A DNA stretch of 64,000 bases from Salmonella enterica subsp. houtenae serovar Houten (GTDB lineage: Bacteria; Pseudomonadota; Gammaproteobacteria; Enterobacterales; Enterobacteriaceae): contig LS483478.1 in the NCBI GenBank assembly GCA_900478215.1, positions 124,001 through 188,000 on the forward strand. The letters run 5' to 3'. The notes beneath the pieces were generated by a model, which searched no databases, was not told the DNA's origin, and saw only the letters and a program-made list of their open reading frames with translations. Below are positions 62,900 to 64,000 of this stretch, piece by piece (position 1 is the first letter of the stretch; each line of letters starts with the position of its first letter). Made by a program: the position numbers and the translations under genes.

Positions 62900-63308
62900 T
62901 CCAGGTGGGATGGCAAGTATCCTCTTGCCAGGCGCTATCTTCAATACGGAAACCGAGCGCATGGTAGAAGTTTACGGCTGATTGGTTTTTCTGATAAACC
63001 TCCAGGCTCAGCAGCGGAAAACGTTGCTGCACATACTCCAGCAGAGCTTTACCAATACCGTGTCTTAACGCGTCGGGGGCGACAAACAGCGCCCCGACAA
63101 AACGGGCTTCCAGCATGCTGACGAAGCCTTTCAGTAATCCATTTTCCTCCCATACCCAGGTTTGCGCGGCGGGTAAATAGACGTCGCGTACAATCGCTTC
63201 GCTCTCGTGCCAGTAACGTTCTTCAATAAAGGGATGGGCATAAATGGTACTTTTCATCCACAGCGCCAGAATAGACGCCATGTCTTCACTTTGGGATTGG
63301 CGAATCAT
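62868..63308 (-). CDS. yiaC: GNAT-family acetyltransferase YiaC
   Basis: 146 residues from MIRQSQSEDMASILALW; the 31 upstream codons overlap tag and are not used. GNAT acetyl-CoA loop RHGIGKALLEYVQQ (about 84-97) and NFYHALGF near the end. E. coli YiaC acetylates protein lysines. Its start overlaps tag by 23 bases, and its 3' end overlaps the convergent bisC by 32 bases. Confidence 0.92.
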   Translation of the reverse strand: MIRQSQSEDMASILALWMKSTIYAHPFIEERYWHESEAIVRDVYLPAAQTWVWEENGLLKGFVSMLEARFVGALFVAPDALRHGIGKALLEYVQQRFPLLSLEVYQKNQSAVNFYHALGFRIEDSAWQEDTCHPTWIMSWQADQTL

Positions 63309-63867
63309 GTTTTTCTCCCGGATGGCGAAAACAGCCGGTAATATGGTCGTTGACCAGTCCGCACGCCTGCATAAAGGAGTAACAGATAGTCGTACCGACA
63401 AACTTGAAACCGCGCTTTTTCAATGCCTTAGCAAGCGCATCGGACGCTGGTGTTGAAGTAGGGATCTCATCCAGGCTGGTCGCCTGGGTAATCTGCGGCT
63501 GGCCATCAACGAATGACCAGACAAAATCGGCGAAAGGTTCGCCGTTTTGCTCCATCGCGAGATACGCGCGGGCGTTGCCGATGATGGCCTGAATTTTCCC
63601 GCGATGCCGTATGATGCCCGTATTCTGTAGCAGGCGTTCAACGTCCTCCTCCTGCATAGCAGCCACGCGAACGGGATCAAACTGATGAAAACAGGCGCGA
63701 TAGTTCTCTCGTTTTTTAAGCACGGTGATCCAGGATAAACCGGCCTGTTGACCTTCAAGGCAGATCATTTCCAACAACTTTCTGCCATCCTTTTCCGGTA
63801 TGCCCCACTCGTTGTCATGATAGGCGATATAAAGGGGCTCCTGACTGACCCAGCCGCAACGCTGCAT
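63286..63867 (-). CDS. tag: DNA-3-methyladenine glycosylase I
   Basis: Removes 3-methyladenine from alkylated DNA. 193 residues from MQRCGWVSQEPLYIAYHDNEWG, 6 more at the C-terminus than I recall for E. coli (187). Zinc ligands are visible: Cys4, His17 and the distal His and Cys in HITGCFRHPG. The helix-hairpin-helix fold region QQAGLSWITVLKKRENYRACF is intact. It lies before yiaC with a 23-base overlap, so the two are co-transcribed. Confidence 0.95.
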   Translation of the reverse strand: MQRCGWVSQEPLYIAYHDNEWGIPEKDGRKLLEMICLEGQQAGLSWITVLKKRENYRACFHQFDPVRVAAMQEEDVERLLQNTGIIRHRGKIQAIIGNARAYLAMEQNGEPFADFVWSFVDGQPQITQATSLDEIPTSTPASDALAKALKKRGFKFVGTTICYSFMQACGLVNDHITGCFRHPGEKHDSPIPK

Positions 63868-64000
63868 AGACTTCCTCGTTAGTGTGGTTATCGCGAAAAT
63901 TTCCTTCAACCCGCCTTGACGGGCTCGCTAAAAGGACAATAGTTAATACAGGGTTGCTGCCCGACATCCTTCATTCAATGACAATAATATCGCCGAATTC
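63868..64000. other. Upstream region of tag, right edge
   Basis: 133 bases before tag. A small inverted repeat CCCG-CCTTGA-CGGG lies at about 63910-63923, possibly part of the tag leader. No gene is recognised before the window ends. Confidence 0.3.

Noticed and set aside
1..64000. CRISPR arrays, tRNA or rRNA genes, prophage genes
   Set aside because: No regularly spaced direct repeats, tRNA-like cloverleaf sequence or phage proteins were seen. The repeated elements are REP palindromes. Reading by eye could miss a small RNA.

Overview
The window is a 64 kb piece of a Salmonella enterica chromosome. The backbone is collinear with the E. coli kbl-tdh to bisC-tag segment, and most proteins match E. 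coli K-12 proteins that I recognise by sequence. Salmonella traits are the copper gene cueP beside glyS, xylR lying directly opposite xylA with no xylFGH, no rhsA-type island between mtlA and yibF, and a yia/sgb operon in which an MFS carrier and a TIM-barrel-like protein stand where E. coli has the YiaMNO TRAP transporter. No phage, insertion sequence, CRISPR array, rRNA or tRNA gene was seen.

Layout. 1-1558: 3' end of kbl, then tdh (threonine catabolism). 1853-6677: waaH (LPS core glycosyltransferase) convergent with the gpmM-envC-yibQ operon (glycolysis and septal murein hydrolysis). 6925-10123: yibN, grxC, secB, gpsA, cysE. 10311-15596: trmL, the lldPRD L-lactate operon with LldR-type and ArcA-type sites, yibL, yibT. 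15606-19384: mtlADR (mannitol) with several CRP-type sites. 19840-23784: yibF, selA, selB (selenocysteine). 23971-27783: yiaY, an orphan ROK kinase, aldB. 27851-32260: a GH127 arabinofuranosidase, a GPH-type sugar carrier and a divergent AraC regulator. 32261-40965: the sgb/yia operon for sugar acids and pentose phosphates, with the divergent IclR regulator yiaJ. 41082-46183: ysaA, avtA, malS, bax. 46244-50661: xylR, xylA, xylB. 50836-55806: yiaB, wecH, ysaB, glyQ, glyS. 55866-63867: cueP, cspA, yiaG, yiaF, ghrB, yiaD, bisC, yiaC, tag.

Function. The middle 30 kb is rich in carbohydrate use: mannitol, arabinofuranosides, xylose, maltodextrin and a 2,3-diketogulonate/L-xylulose-type route ending at D-xylulose 5-phosphate. 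Each unit has its own regulator or a CRP-like site. Housekeeping genes (glyQS, secB, gpsA, gpmM, cspA) lie between them. REP/BIME palindromes occupy many intergenic gaps, and two of them flank the non-E. coli transporter in the sgb operon.

Nothing here looks like a wholly new defence or mobile system. The most useful leads are the rebuilt sgb/yia operon, the GH127 locus, the orphan ROK kinase with an unexplained palindromic operator, and several regulatory sites that can be read directly from the sequence.
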